Source: Bacillus thermotolerans (GTDB taxonomy: Bacteria > Bacillota > Bacilli > Bacillales > Domibacillaceae). From it: a stretch of DNA of 64,000 nucleotides. Each line of letters begins with the position of its first letter. The stretch's first letter is position 1. The notes under the pieces were generated by a model that saw nothing but the letters and a program-made list of their open reading frames with translations, did no database searches and was not told where the DNA came from. This document shows, one piece after another, positions 52,271-60,494 of the stretch. The DNA lies in the NCBI RefSeq assembly GCF_000812025.2, contig NZ_JWJE02000022.1, positions 1 to 64,000 on the forward strand, given 5' to 3'. The translations under genes and the position numbers were made by a program.

Positions 52271-52343
52271 GGACAGAATGATAGACATAACAGTCATGTG
52301 ATACTCCCCTATCTTGCACGCTTGTTTTCAAGCGTGCTTTTTT
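52271..52343 (+). ncRNA. Repeated two-part RNA-like element, copy B
   Basis: GGACAGAATGATAGACATAA with ...GTGATACTCCCCTATCTT, then GCACGCTTG-TTTT-CAAGCGTGC and a T run (52316-52343). The 5' stem is weaker than in D-F. It lies downstream of YjcZ copy 2 and upstream of the sulfolactate island. Confidence 0.45.
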
Positions 52344-52443
52344 GTGCCTCATTACAAATAAATATTTATTAAAAGAAAAGAAGATAAAAAGATTACTGTC
52401 GGCCATTTTCAATAATTCAATATAAACAGAATATATGTTAAAT

Positions 52444-52504
52444 TTGACTGAATAATTTGAATAATTTATCATTGTTGTATAAATTGGTTGGGTCACATGA
52501 CCAA
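52444..52504 (+). promoter_or_regulatory. Promoter and operator 1 of the sulfolactate island (slcC)
   Basis: TTGACT at 52444-52449 and TATCAT at 52467-52472 (17-bp spacer). The dyad TTGGTTG-GGTCACA-TGACCAA at 52484-52504 starts 11 bp after the -10 box, a repressor position. Confidence 0.75.
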
Positions 52505-52607
52505 GCTTGAAGATAAGAAAAGTGTAACGGTTTATAACGATGTGAAGAGGCTTTTTAAAAGAATGTACAATTCTGATTACAAAGTAATTAGTGGAGGAGA
52601 TGAGCTT

Positions 52608-53558
52608 ATGAAGATATTAATCACTGAAATTATGTGGAAAGAAGGTATTCAAGAACTGCAATCCCACGGTTTTAAAGTATACTACGATCAAAACTTATGG
52701 AATAAGCGAGAAGAACTATTGGAAAGAGCAGCAGAGTATGACGCTATCATTGTAAGAAATCAAACTAGAGTAGATCAGGAGCTGCTAGACAGAGGTACAA
52801 AGCTGAAAGTTATTGGAAGGCTAGGGGTGGGACTGGATAATATTTCACTTCAAGAAGCTAAAGAAAAAGGAGTAAAGGTAATCTTTGCACGTCATGCAAA
52901 CGCTACTTCAGTAGCTGAGTATGTCATGACGGCCTTACTAAGTACAAAAAGACCCCTTCATTTGGCTAACTTAGATATCCGCAATGGCAATTGGGACAGA
53001 GCAAAATTTACTGGTGGGGAACTTTATGGAAGGACTCTAGGGTTAGTTGGTTTAGGGGAAATATCCCGGCGTGTTGCCAGCAGAGCTTCGGCATTTGGCA
53101 TGCAGGTGATCGGATATGATCCGTTTGTAACAGATTATGACTACGTAGTATCAGAAATAAGGGTCGGCCTGAAAACGGATTTGAAAGACCTGTTAAAGGC
53201 GTCTGATTACATCTCCTTGCATGTTCCCTTAACAAACGATACCCGGCACTTAATATCAAAGGTAGAACTACAATTGATGAAACCTGGATCTTATATTATT
53301 AATTCTTCAAGGGGAGGGATTATTGATGAAGAAGCTTTATTAGAGGCTGTGCAAGCAGGTGAAATCGCTGGAGCATTTTTAGATGTTTTAGAGCAAGAGC
53401 CGATAGCTCCAGACAATCAGTTATTGGGCTGCGAAAATATTACACTTACGCCTCACATAGCGGGACTGACAGAGGAGTCGCAGGTTAGGACCTCTTTGTT
53501 GGTAGCGCAGGAAGTCGCTAAGTCTTTAAATGGTGGCGTTTCTTTATGTACGGTTTAA
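52608..53558 (+). CDS. slcC: D-isomer 2-hydroxyacid dehydrogenase, SlcC-type sulfolactate dehydrogenase candidate
   Basis: A 316-residue protein with the NAD-binding motif GLVGLGEISRRVASRASAFG and catalytic residues of the D-2-hydroxyacid dehydrogenase family (R in NSSRGGIIDE, E in LDVLEQEP, H in LTPHIAGLT). It is the size of SlcC, the (S)-sulfolactate dehydrogenase, which belongs to this family. With the LDH2-family enzyme downstream it would interconvert sulfolactate enantiomers through sulfopyruvate. Substrate is inferred from neighbours. ATG 52608 follows GGAGGAGATGA; the frame could extend 40 codons upstream past the operator. Confidence 0.75.
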   Translation: MKILITEIMWKEGIQELQSHGFKVYYDQNLWNKREELLERAAEYDAIIVRNQTRVDQELLDRGTKLKVIGRLGVGLDNISLQEAKEKGVKVIFARHANATSVAEYVMTALLSTKRPLHLANLDIRNGNWDRAKFTGGELYGRTLGLVGLGEISRRVASRASAFGMQVIGYDPFVTDYDYVVSEIRVGLKTDLKDLLKASDYISLHVPLTNDTRHLISKVELQLMKPGSYIINSSRGGIIDEEALLEAVQAGEIAGAFLDVLEQEPIAPDNQLLGCENITLTPHIAGLTEESQVRTSLLVAQEVAKSLNGGVSLCTV

Positions 53559-53610
53559 AGATTAGTGATATTAATATTGATGAATTATTCAGAATATTTA
53601 ATAAAAGTTA

Positions 53611-53674
53611 TTGACAGTCGATTAATTTAGTGGTTATATAAGAATATAACAAATTGGTTGGGTCACTCAACCAT
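53611..53674 (+). promoter_or_regulatory. Promoter and operator 2 of the sulfolactate island (suyAB)
   Basis: TTGACA at 53611-53616 and TTATAT at 53634-53639 (17-bp spacer), then the dyad TTGGTTG-GGTCACT-CAACCAT at 53654-53674, 14 bp after the -10. Confidence 0.75.
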
Positions 53675-53695
53675 ACAATGATAGGGGGCTTTATT

Positions 53696-54034
53696 ATGAG
53701 TAATGCCAGACAGACTGATGTCCTTACAAAGTCCGGTGAAACAACGAAGGTCAGTACACACAAGTTTTTAATTCACCACAAGGGGGACCATGTCGGAGTA
53801 GCAACCTCTCCAATTGAGAAGGGAGAACGAGTTGTAGGCATCTATATGGACGATAATACGGAAATTGAAGTAGTTTCACGAGGAGAGATCCCGCTAGGAC
53901 ATAAAATCTCACTGGTTAACTTAGAAGAAGGGGCACCAGTACTGAAATATGGAGTGAAAGTAGGCGTAACAACAGAAGCATGGGAAGTCGGAGATTATGT
54001 TCATACTCACAATATTAAAACGGCGAGGTGGTAA
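53696..54034 (+). CDS. suyA: Sulfolactate sulfo-lyase small subunit SuyA (SAF domain)
   Basis: A 112-residue SAF-domain protein ([59 protein letters not shown]). This is the small-subunit family of UxaA-type lyases, which includes SuyA. In this operon it pairs with the large subunit to release sulfite from (R)-sulfolactate, giving pyruvate. Alternative: the small half of an altronate-type dehydratase, but no hexuronate gene is nearby. ATG 53696 follows GGGGGC. Confidence 0.78.
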   Translation: MSNARQTDVLTKSGETTKVSTHKFLIHHKGDHVGVATSPIEKGERVVGIYMDDNTEIEVVSRGEIPLGHKISLVNLEEGAPVLKYGVKVGVTTEAWEVGDYVHTHNIKTARW

Positions 54035-54036
54035 GG

Positions 54037-55194
54037 ATGGAACAAAAACTTTTTGGATACCGCAGAGAAAATGGAAAAGTAGGTATTAGAAACCATGTAA
54101 TCATTTTACCAGTGGATGATATTTCAAACGCAGCCTGTGAAGCGGTAGCAAAACAAGTGCAAGGCACGCTAGCACTTCCTCACGCTTATGGGAGACTGCA
54201 GTATGGACCAGATTTAGACCTTCACTTTAGAACAATGATTGGTACCGGTTCAAACCCTAACGTGGCAGCTGTTGTTGTCATTGGGATTGAAGAAAACTGG
54301 TCTAAGAAGATTGCTGAAGGTATTGCTGAGACTGGAAAGCCGGTTTCTTATTTCTCTATTGAAGGAAATGGAGACTTAGAAACAATTCGTAAAGCTTCTT
54401 GGAAAGCAAAAGAATATGTACAATGGGCTACTGAGCTTCAGAGAGAACCTATCGAGCTCAGTGAGTTAACAGTCAGTATTAAATGTGGAGAGTCAGATAC
54501 AACAACAGGCTTAGGTTCATGTCCGACTGTTTCACAAGCTGTGGATCGCTTAGTTGAAGCAGGGGCAACTGTCTTCTTTGGAGAGACATCAGAGCTTACA
54601 GGCGGGGAACATCTCATTCGTGAGAGAATGGCCACACCTGAGTTGAAAGAAAAGTTCATGGCCGTTTATAACAACTACGTGGGTGAGATCGAATCAAAAG
54701 GAGTAGATCTCCTTGGCTCACAGCCTACGCAAGGTAATATTGCAGGCGGGTTATCAACGATAGAAGAAAAAGCGCTGGGTAACATAGCCAAAACAGGAAC
54801 GAAAGAAGTCATAGGTGTGTTGGACCCAGCTGAAAAACCCGAGAATGGAAATGGCCTTTATTTCATGGACACTTCTTCTGCAGCCGCCGAATGTATTACA
54901 TTAATGGCAGCAGGCGGAGCAGTGCTTCATTTATTCCCAACAGGGCAAGGAAACATTATTGGGAATCCGATAGAGCCAGTAGTGAAGATCACGGCTAACC
55001 CGCTCACTGCAGGAACGATGAGTGAACATATTGATGTAGATGTACAGGGATTACTTTCTCGCCAAATCACTCTTGAAGAGGCGGGAGACAAGCTGATGGA
55101 AATGATTGGACGGACGGTAAATGGGCGTTTAACAAGCGCAGAAGCGTTAGGTCACCGCGAATTTGTCATGACAAAACTATATCGAAGTGCTTAA
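54037..55194 (+). CDS. suyB: Sulfolactate sulfo-lyase large subunit SuyB (UxaA family)
   Basis: A 385-residue UxaA-family lyase subunit ([20 protein letters not shown] at the start, [18 protein letters not shown] with the iron-ligand-like Cys, [13 protein letters not shown] and [20 protein letters not shown]). The length agrees with split SuyB proteins rather than fused altronate dehydratases of about 500 residues. It starts 2 bp after suyA behind AGGTGG. Reaction inferred: (R)-3-sulfolactate to pyruvate and sulfite, cytosolic, Fe-dependent. Confidence 0.78.
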   Translation: MEQKLFGYRRENGKVGIRNHVIILPVDDISNAACEAVAKQVQGTLALPHAYGRLQYGPDLDLHFRTMIGTGSNPNVAAVVVIGIEENWSKKIAEGIAETGKPVSYFSIEGNGDLETIRKASWKAKEYVQWATELQREPIELSELTVSIKCGESDTTTGLGSCPTVSQAVDRLVEAGATVFFGETSELTGGEHLIRERMATPELKEKFMAVYNNYVGEIESKGVDLLGSQPTQGNIAGGLSTIEEKALGNIAKTGTKEVIGVLDPAEKPENGNGLYFMDTSSAAAECITLMAAGGAVLHLFPTGQGNIIGNPIEPVVKITANPLTAGTMSEHIDVDVQGLLSRQITLEEAGDKLMEMIGRTVNGRLTSAEALGHREFVMTKLYRSA

Positions 55195-55197
55195 GAG

Positions 55198-55237
55198 AAT
55201 TCTCCCTACTCATTCTTGTGTAGGGAGAATCTTTTTA
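55198..55237 (+). terminator. Terminator of suyAB
   Basis: ATTCTCCCTA and TAGGGAGAAT form a 10-bp perfect stem followed by TTTTTA. Confidence 0.85.
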
Positions 55238-55274
55238 CTACGGAAAACTAATGTTATTCAAAGGAGCGTGCAGA

Positions 55275-56339
55275 GTGTATAGCTATACAGAGACAGATTT
55301 GAAGAGCTTTTGCCGGGGAGTATTAGAGAAGGTAGGGATGCCTAAGGAGAATGCGAAAATAGTGTCTGAATCATTAATTAAAGCAAATTTGGAGGGCACA
55401 GATAGCCACGGGATTAGCCGGTTGCCTGTCTATATAAAGCGGTTTATGGATAAACGCATAAACGTTATCCCGAATATCCAATTGGACCAAAAAAGTGATT
55501 CTGTACTTATAGTAGATGGGGATAATGGACTTGGCCACATTGTTAGTTATTACTCTATTGTAAAAGGAATAGAAATAGCTAAACACTCAGGTGTAGCTGC
55601 CATTGCCATTAGGAACAGTAATCACTTTGGGGCGGCATCCTACTTTTGCCAACTGGCATGCGAACAAGACCTTGTGTGTATAGGATTTACGAATTCTCCT
55701 TCTGGGATTGCACCTTGGGGAGGAAAAAGTGCATTCTTTGGCACGAACCCGATTGCTTTTGGGTTTCCGACTGGAGATAACACCCCTGTCATTATAGATT
55801 TATCTACCAGTGTAGTTGCACGGGGAAAGATTATTTTAGCAGCCAAGCAAGGCCAGCAAATACCAGATGGGTGGGCAATTGATAGAGAAGGACGTCCAAC
55901 TAATGATCCACATGCGGCATTAGAAGGCTCTGTTTTACCATTAGGCGGTGCTAAGGGATCTGCCCTAGCGTTAGCAGTAGAGTTATTAACCGGTGTGCTT
56001 TCAGGTGCTTCGTTCGGCCCACATGTTAAAAATATATATAATGAGGAAGAAACAGAAAAAGCAAATGTGGGGCACTTTTTTATTTTAATGGATATTAAGA
56101 AATTCATGAATTTAGAAGTTTTTTATCACTCCATACAAGGCTTATTAAAGGAAATGAAGACGGTACCTAAAGTACCCGGAGTAAATGAAATACGCTATCC
56201 TGGGGAGAGAAGGAAGAAAGATGAGCTGGCACGGCTGGAAGAAGGCGTTCAGTTGTCCGAAAATGTGGTACAAGAATTGATCAAAATGGGAGAGGAACTA
56301 AATGTCGAATTTCCTAGGGAGCAAATATTAAAAAGATGA
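55275..56339 (+). CDS. comC: LDH2/MDH2-family dehydrogenase, ComC-type (R)-sulfolactate dehydrogenase candidate
   Basis: A 354-residue member of the malate/L-lactate dehydrogenase (LDH2) family. The catalytic His is in RNSNHFGAASYF, and further family motifs are DSHGISRLPVYIKRF, SPSGIAPWGGKS and LGGAKGSALALAVELLTGV. ComC enzymes of this family oxidise or reduce (R)-sulfolactate with NADP(H). Together with the SlcC-type enzyme it gives a two-dehydrogenase racemisation. GTG 55275 follows AAAGGAG at 8-bp spacing; an ATG at 55251 lacks a site. Confidence 0.78.
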   Translation: MYSYTETDLKSFCRGVLEKVGMPKENAKIVSESLIKANLEGTDSHGISRLPVYIKRFMDKRINVIPNIQLDQKSDSVLIVDGDNGLGHIVSYYSIVKGIEIAKHSGVAAIAIRNSNHFGAASYFCQLACEQDLVCIGFTNSPSGIAPWGGKSAFFGTNPIAFGFPTGDNTPVIIDLSTSVVARGKIILAAKQGQQIPDGWAIDREGRPTNDPHAALEGSVLPLGGAKGSALALAVELLTGVLSGASFGPHVKNIYNEEETEKANVGHFFILMDIKKFMNLEVFYHSIQGLLKEMKTVPKVPGVNEIRYPGERRKKDELARLEEGVQLSENVVQELIKMGEELNVEFPREQILKR

Positions 56340-56349
56340 TGCAAGAATT

Positions 56350-56405
56350 AAGGCCGTCTGTTGAGAGTGGTTTTGCAAACTGTTCTTAGCAGACGGCCTT
56401 CATTC
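56350..56405. terminator. Bidirectional terminator between comC and the regulator gene
   Basis: AAGGCCGTCTG and CAGACGGCCTT form an 11-bp stem with a 30-nt loop. It lies between two convergent genes. Confidence 0.8.
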
Positions 56406-56407
56406 TT

Positions 56408-57106
56408 TTATTTATTTGTTAGTTTGTTTTCAGTGATTGAGCTTTCAACACTTTCTAAATGTTCTCGCATGTACCGCTGAGCCAATAAAACATCCCTTTG
56501 CTTGATAGCCTCTAAAATTTTGGCATGTTCTTGAACCGATTGTGCAGCCCTTCCTGGAATTTGTGCCGTTTGCATGCGGACTTCCGAAAGCAAGTCAATT
56601 AAAAAATTCATAATTCTTATCAATACCGTATTTTGAGATTGATTAGCGAGAGTCATATGAAATTCATGGTCAAGTTCTGCAAGCTGAGTGAAGTTGCAGT
56701 TTCCTTGTGCCACTTCTTTCGATTTTTCAATAATATTGGCTAGTTCATCGAACTGTGCATGGTCAGAGTTCTCGATCACCCATTTAACAGTCCATTCTTC
56801 TAAAATCTTTCGAACAGCAAAGAAGTCTTTAATATGGTCTGAGGAAACAAAAAAAGCCTCTGTCATCTTTTGTATCTGCTCTTCCGGAGAGGCAATAAAT
56901 ACACCTGTCCCGTGCTTAACGGTTAAGTAGCCATAAGCTTCCAGTATTTTATAAGCCTCTCTGACAGTATTTCGGCTGACAGAGAGCTCCATGGCCATTT
57001 CCCTTTCACCAGGTATTTTCTCTCCTACTTTGTATGCACCCGCTTGTATCTTTTGCTTGATATTGTCTGCAACCTGTTCTGAGACACCTTTTCTATTAAA
57101 CTGCAT
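56408..57106 (-). CDS. GntR-family (FadR/FCD) regulator of the sulfolactate island
   Basis: A 232-residue regulator. The N-terminal GntR winged helix reads VSEQVADNIKQKIQAGAYK, ELSVSRNTVREAYKILEAYG and LTVKHGTGVFI. The C-terminal FCD helical domain has the metal-binding residues D/H in AELDHEFHMTLA, H in VQEHAKILEAI and H in YMREHLESV. FCD regulators bind small carboxylates and repress catabolic operons. Four 21-bp dyads in the island are its likely operators; none lies upstream of its own gene. GGGGGTGAAC precedes the ATG. The effector is probably sulfolactate or an intermediate (inference). Confidence 0.85.
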   Translation of the reverse strand: MQFNRKGVSEQVADNIKQKIQAGAYKVGEKIPGEREMAMELSVSRNTVREAYKILEAYGYLTVKHGTGVFIASPEEQIQKMTEAFFVSSDHIKDFFAVRKILEEWTVKWVIENSDHAQFDELANIIEKSKEVAQGNCNFTQLAELDHEFHMTLANQSQNTVLIRIMNFLIDLLSEVRMQTAQIPGRAAQSVQEHAKILEAIKQRDVLLAQRYMREHLESVESSITENKLTNK

Positions 57107-57273
57107 ACAAGTTCACCCCCTATTTTCTAATCTCTTTAAATAGCGAAAAATGATTAGTAACCTTTTCAGTGGCTCAACCTTAGCTTAATTAAATCATGAG
57201 TCATGAGGCTTAGCAATTAATAATGAATATTGCAGAATTAGGCCGAAATTTAGAAACTTACTTATCGCCCTTA

Positions 57274-58359
57274 CTAAAACTGTGTTATTAGCCAGCCTAA
57301 AAAGACTAAAGCGAGAGCCCCTGTAACACCTGTAAGTATGACTCTATTGCTCAATTTCTTGAAATCCGAGAAGTTCACACTGAGCCCTAATCCTGCCATG
57401 GCCATAGATAATAAGAAGACACTCAAAGCAATAAACATCTGGGTAATCATGTTTGGCAAAAAGCCTATAGTGTTTATGAGGCACATCGCTAAGAAACCGA
57501 AAATAAACCATGGGACTGGCAGCTCGCTTAGCCTTTTCTTAAAATTTTTATTGTTGAAGTTTTTTTGGTGAGAGGAAGGTTTGTATAGAACCCCAAGAAT
57601 AACAGCAACAGGGATTAAAAGGGCTACACGCCCTAATTTTACTAGGAGTGCCGTATCACCGCTCTCAATACCGCCAGGTGCAGCGGCAGCAATGACATGT
57701 GCCAGTTCATGTAAAGTAGCCCCAGTTAATAGGCCGTATTCATGAGGGGTTAGTCCTAAGACTGGATAGAGAAATGTGTAAGCGATGGTCACGACCGTTC
57801 CCATAATTGCAATGAAGGCTACTGAAATGGCGGTTAATTCTTTTTTAGCACCAATCAATGGAGCTACTGCAACTATAGCAGCTGCCCCACAGATAGCTGT
57901 ACCAACGGCTATAAGTGCTGATAAATGTTTGTCGATCGAAAGAACGCGACCCATATATATCATGAGAGTTAGTGTAAAAAGGATAACTATAACATCAATC
58001 AGAATGATAGAAAAGCCAGCAGAAATAATTTGTTCGAAATTAAGCCTCAGACCCATTAAGATAATTCCCGCTCGCAACAGCGTTTTGCTGCTAAATGTTA
58101 TACCTGGCGCAGAGTCAGAAGGGAGGGACATTACACTTTTCCAAAGCATTCCGAGAATGATGGAAATGATCATAACGCCCATAACAGAAAAGAAAGGAAG
58201 TTGTGCAACAACACCAGCAACTAAAGCCAGTGTCATTGTTAATAAAATGCCGCGAATAAATCCTCTCTTTTGCTCTTTCGGGGTGTCTAGATTTTTAGAT
58301 GATATGACTTGGACAGTCTCAGGTTTCGCTTTTTTTTCTATTGAACTCAGATTACCCAT
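57274..58359 (-). CDS. YeiH-family putative sulfate/sulfite exporter
   Basis: A 361-residue membrane protein with ten helices and the Cons_hypoth698/YeiH signatures (IILGMLWKSVMSLPSDSAPG, GAAAIVAVAPLIGAKK, GATLHELAHVIAAA). The family is called putative sulfate exporters and is found in sulfonate degradation clusters, where it removes the sulfite or sulfate released by the lyase. It is divergent from the TRAP genes with an operator-promoter pair upstream. AAAGGAGG precedes the ATG. Confidence 0.82.
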   Translation of the reverse strand: MGNLSSIEKKAKPETVQVISSKNLDTPKEQKRGFIRGILLTMTLALVAGVVAQLPFFSVMGVMIISIILGMLWKSVMSLPSDSAPGITFSSKTLLRAGIILMGLRLNFEQIISAGFSIILIDVIVILFTLTLMIYMGRVLSIDKHLSALIAVGTAICGAAAIVAVAPLIGAKKELTAISVAFIAIMGTVVTIAYTFLYPVLGLTPHEYGLLTGATLHELAHVIAAAAPGGIESGDTALLVKLGRVALLIPVAVILGVLYKPSSHQKNFNNKNFKKRLSELPVPWFIFGFLAMCLINTIGFLPNMITQMFIALSVFLLSMAMAGLGLSVNFSDFKKLSNRVILTGVTGALALVFLGWLITQF

Positions 58360-58391
58360 TATTAAACCTCCTTTACTGATAATGAAATAAA

Positions 58392-58449
58392 TTGGTTTGG
58401 TGACCCAACCAATTTATTTCATTAAAACACTTTTCAGATAACTAATCAA
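58392..58449 (-). promoter_or_regulatory. Promoter and operator 3 of the sulfolactate island (exporter)
   Basis: Minus strand: TTGATT (58444-58449), 17-bp spacer, TTTAAT (58421-58426), and the dyad TTGGTTT-GGTGACC-CAACCAA at 58392-58412, 8 bp after the -10 box. It is the most symmetric of the four. Confidence 0.75.
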
Positions 58450-58487
58450 TAAAATTGACAGAATTTATTAAATATTTAATAAACTTA

Positions 58488-58546
58488 TTGCAATGAGATT
58501 TGGTGTGTGTTTTACTTATTTATAGGTGGTTGGGTCATTAAACCAC
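58488..58546 (+). promoter_or_regulatory. Promoter and operator 4 of the sulfolactate island (TRAP genes)
   Basis: TTGCAA at 58488-58493 and TTTACT at 58511-58516 (17-bp spacer), then the dyad GTGGTTG-GGTCATT-AAACCAC at 58526-58546, 9 bp after the -10. The transcribed leader to dctP is about 330 nt. Confidence 0.7.
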
Positions 58547-58878
58547 TAAGTAAATGAAGGGGGATGTCGGCGATAAAGAGTGTAGGCGGGGATATTTCAG
58601 GAAGGACAAAATAAAAGAGGGAGACAAGTAATGCTTTATTTATCAGTGTATGAAAGGCGGACAAATGATCCAGTTAAAAGTGAACAACACGAATAATCTC
58701 AAAATTAGAGGGTTATCACTCTGCAACGTAGAAAGTAATCTAGGTTCTAGAAGTAATGAAGTTGCCTTTCAACTAAGATGAACGCTTTACCCATTTGTAA
58801 TTCCTTGCTCTTTTTAGATAACTGTATTGCTATGAAATTAGAAATGTAAGGGTTTACATGAAAAGGAGGTTTTGTTGA
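58547..58878. other. Long leader before dctP
   Basis: About 330 nt without a supported gene. A 16-codon frame (58565-58615) has a ribosome-like GAAGGGGG but is too short to support. A leader function is possible; no riboswitch recognised. Confidence 0.35.
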
Positions 58879-59886
58879 ATGAAGAAGTATTTTGCCTACT
58901 TGATTGTCACCTTCCTCGTTATTTTAAGTGGATGTTCCAATACTGGGACGACTGGGGAAGCCAAAGCAGGTCCAAAAGCAGAATATGTTTTAAGATTAGG
59001 GCATCTGCAAACTGAAACGCATCCTTATCATAAGGGAGCATTAAGGTTTAAAGAGTTGGTTGAAAAAGAGTCAAATGGAAGAATCCAGATTGACATCTTT
59101 CCAAGCAGTCAGTTAGGAAACGGCAGGGACCAAATAGAAGGTGCACAGATTGGCTCTATTCATTTTCATATTGGTTCGGTTGCTCCCGTAACGAACTTCG
59201 CACCAAAATTTAATGTTCTTAACCTGCCTTACTTATTTGAAAGCAGAGAACATGCCTTTCGAGTATTAGATGGAGAAATTGGCAAAGAGATTGCCAGTGG
59301 ACTAGAAAACAAAGGCTTACTGAATTTAGGCTACATGGAGAATGGCTGGCGGCATTTCACTAATAATAAAAATCCAATTAAGAATAGCGACGATGCTGCA
59401 AGATTAAAGCTTCGGGTTCAGGAGTCACCTCCATATATTTCTTTTATCAATGCTTTAGAATCCACACCTGTTCCTATTCCTTTTGGGGAGCTGTATACCG
59501 CTCTAGAACAGAAGGTAGTTGATGGACAGGAAAATCCTCTTGCGCAAATTTACTTGAATAAGCTGCATGAAGTGCAAAAGTATTTAACTTTATCTGCACA
59601 TAATTATGATGCTGCTATATTTATCACTAGTAAGACGACCTTCGACACTTTGCCTCCAGATCTTCAAAAAGTGATAGAAGAATCCTCAAAAGAAGCAATT
59701 CAATATCAGAGAGAACTCGCAAAAGCAGAAGAGAAGAAGTTATTAGAACAATTAAGAACTAGTGACATTGAAATCGAAGAAAATCCCGATTTAGACTCAT
59801 TTAGAAAGGCAGTTGAACCTGTATATAAAGAATTTGAAGAATCTATCGGCAAGGACTTAATTGAGGAAATAAAAAATCTGAAGTAA
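58879..59886 (+). CDS. dctP: TRAP transporter solute-binding lipoprotein DctP
   Basis: A 335-residue lipoprotein with lipobox ILSGC (C19). The family motifs are LRLGHLQTETHPYHKGALRF, GNGRDQIEGAQIGSIHFHIG and the conserved Arg in LKLRVQESP that binds the substrate carboxylate. It captures the anionic substrate outside the cell for the DctQM importer. In sulfolactate-degrading bacteria the comparable system is SlcHFG. AAAAGGAGG precedes the ATG. Confidence 0.88.
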   Translation: MKKYFAYLIVTFLVILSGCSNTGTTGEAKAGPKAEYVLRLGHLQTETHPYHKGALRFKELVEKESNGRIQIDIFPSSQLGNGRDQIEGAQIGSIHFHIGSVAPVTNFAPKFNVLNLPYLFESREHAFRVLDGEIGKEIASGLENKGLLNLGYMENGWRHFTNNKNPIKNSDDAARLKLRVQESPPYISFINALESTPVPIPFGELYTALEQKVVDGQENPLAQIYLNKLHEVQKYLTLSAHNYDAAIFITSKTTFDTLPPDLQKVIEESSKEAIQYQRELAKAEEKKLLEQLRTSDIEIEENPDLDSFRKAVEPVYKEFEESIGKDLIEEIKNLK

Positions 59887-59898
59887 AGGAGGAGAAAA

Positions 59899-60480
59899 AT
59901 GAATCCATTTCTCCATAAATTAAGCGACAAGATTGATAAAGTAAGCCGCTTTGTTATTATCCTCCTGTTTGCACTGGCTTTTATTGGGACAGTCTATCAA
60001 GTCTTTTCACGTTTTATCCTCCAAAGTTCTTTTATGAAGGAAGCCCTTCCTATGATAGATTTTAGTGTGTTTAACTTTACATGGATCGAGGAGCTAATAC
60101 GCTATTTATTTGTTTGGATAGTTTTCCTGGGTATAGGGATGGTCTATAAGAGCCAGGGGCATGCACGAGTAGAGCTAGTTATGAATTACCTGCCTGAGAA
60201 GTGGAAGAACAGAGTAGCTGCGTTAATTGAAGTTATAAATTCTGCGTTATTTGTATTCTTAATGGTGTACGGGTTTAAAATTCTAGAGATTACTAGTCAG
60301 CAAATCTCACCATCTTTGGGGCTTAATATGACATGGATTTACGGAGCTATTCTAATAGGCTTTACGGTATGTTTTGTGCACTCTGTTACTCATTTTATTA
60401 CTTTGGTTTCTAAAAAACGGCAAGCAGAAGATGAAAATACTGGAGAGAAAGTAATTACAGATAACACCAATATAGGATAA
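59899..60480 (+). CDS. dctQ: TRAP transporter small permease DctQ
   Basis: A 193-residue protein with four membrane helices and the DctQ signature FTWIEELIRYLFVWIVFLG near residue 65-83. It links the binding protein system to the large permease. AAAGGAGGAG precedes the ATG; spacing from dctP is 12 bp. Confidence 0.88.
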   Translation: MNPFLHKLSDKIDKVSRFVIILLFALAFIGTVYQVFSRFILQSSFMKEALPMIDFSVFNFTWIEELIRYLFVWIVFLGIGMVYKSQGHARVELVMNYLPEKWKNRVAALIEVINSALFVFLMVYGFKILEITSQQISPSLGLNMTWIYGAILIGFTVCFVHSVTHFITLVSKKRQAEDENTGEKVITDNTNIG

Positions 60481-60494
60481 GGAGGGAGATTAAA

